Assembly (NCBI GenBank): GCA_963833375.1
Contig: CAWHXR010000010.1
Span: 558,001-622,000, forward strand
Length of the DNA: 64,000 nucleotides
From: DASUPK01 sp963833375
GTDB lineage: Bacteria; Actinomycetota; Thermoleophilia; Solirubrobacterales; 70-9
Direction of reading: 5' to 3'
Shown here: one piece after another, positions 63,121 through 64,000 of the stretch
How positions within the stretch are numbered: the stretch's first letter is position 1
Layout: each line of letters begins with the position of its first letter
Made by a program: the position numbers and the translations under genes
The notes under the pieces: model-generated
What the model saw: the letters and a program-made list of their open reading frames with translations, nothing else
The model's database searches: none
Told to the model about the DNA's origin: nothing

Positions 63121-64000
<880 letters not shown>

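Overview
The window is high-GC, actinobacterial-looking chromosomal DNA. Gene content and order (mreB/mrdA/rodA/mreCD, rng-rplU-rpmA-obgE-proB, clpP/clpX, valS-folC), the many SnoaL-like proteins beginning MSQENVE or MSEENVE, and Lys/Cys-rich C-terminal tails on secreted proteins suggest class Thermoleophilia (Solirubrobacterales-like). The taxonomic placement is inference; no rRNA or complete tRNA gene is present to settle it.

Layout. 1-24.6 kb is an accessory region. It holds an unrecognised 5'-open gene, a BrnT/BrnA-like toxin-antitoxin pair, a NarL-type two-component system, remnants of a DUF294/DEDD-exonuclease pair, a large SARP-STAND-WD40 regulator, a broken vanadium haloperoxidase, an alpha/beta hydrolase, basic Lys-rich proteins, three tandem SnoaL-like genes and a gene-poor, repeat-rich stretch (21.1-22.9 kb). 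It is punctuated by 3'-end fragments of tRNA-Pro (three copies, 2.1, 7.8 and 15.4 kb) and tRNA-His (two copies, 15.6 and 18.4 kb). These look like attachment-site scars of successive integrations. Several genes between them are frameshifted or truncated.

24.7-36.8 kb is transitional: P-II/ammonium transporter, a PASTA Ser/Thr kinase, an alkyltransferase-like protein, CorA, CtaG, trigger factor, a beta-helix protein interrupted by an amber codon, DUF488/cupin, ClpP and an M23 peptidase. 37-64 kb is dense housekeeping DNA: ClpX, an ABC-2 exporter, a GroES-like protein, ValS, FolC, Ndk, Maf, a cell-elongation cluster (mreB-mrdA-rodA-mreC-mreD-mrdA-rodA, with the PBP2/RodA pair duplicated), RNase E/G, L21, L27, Obg, ProB, and a GMC alcohol oxidase followed by an aldehyde dehydrogenase that runs off the end.

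Functional themes. Trigger factor, ClpP, ClpX and a GroES-like protein make a proteostasis block. The Mre/PBP2/RodA cluster is a complete lateral-wall elongation machine with two polymerase/transpeptidase pairs. GMC oxidase plus aldehyde dehydrogenase suggest alcohol-to-acid oxidation. The most unusual points are the tandem tRNA-scar architecture, the duplicated elongasome pair, a P-II protein lacking the modifiable T-loop tyrosine, apparent CTG start codons at several core genes (clpX, folC, maf), and the SARP/double-NTPase/WD40 fusion with a one-base frameshift next to a G6 run.
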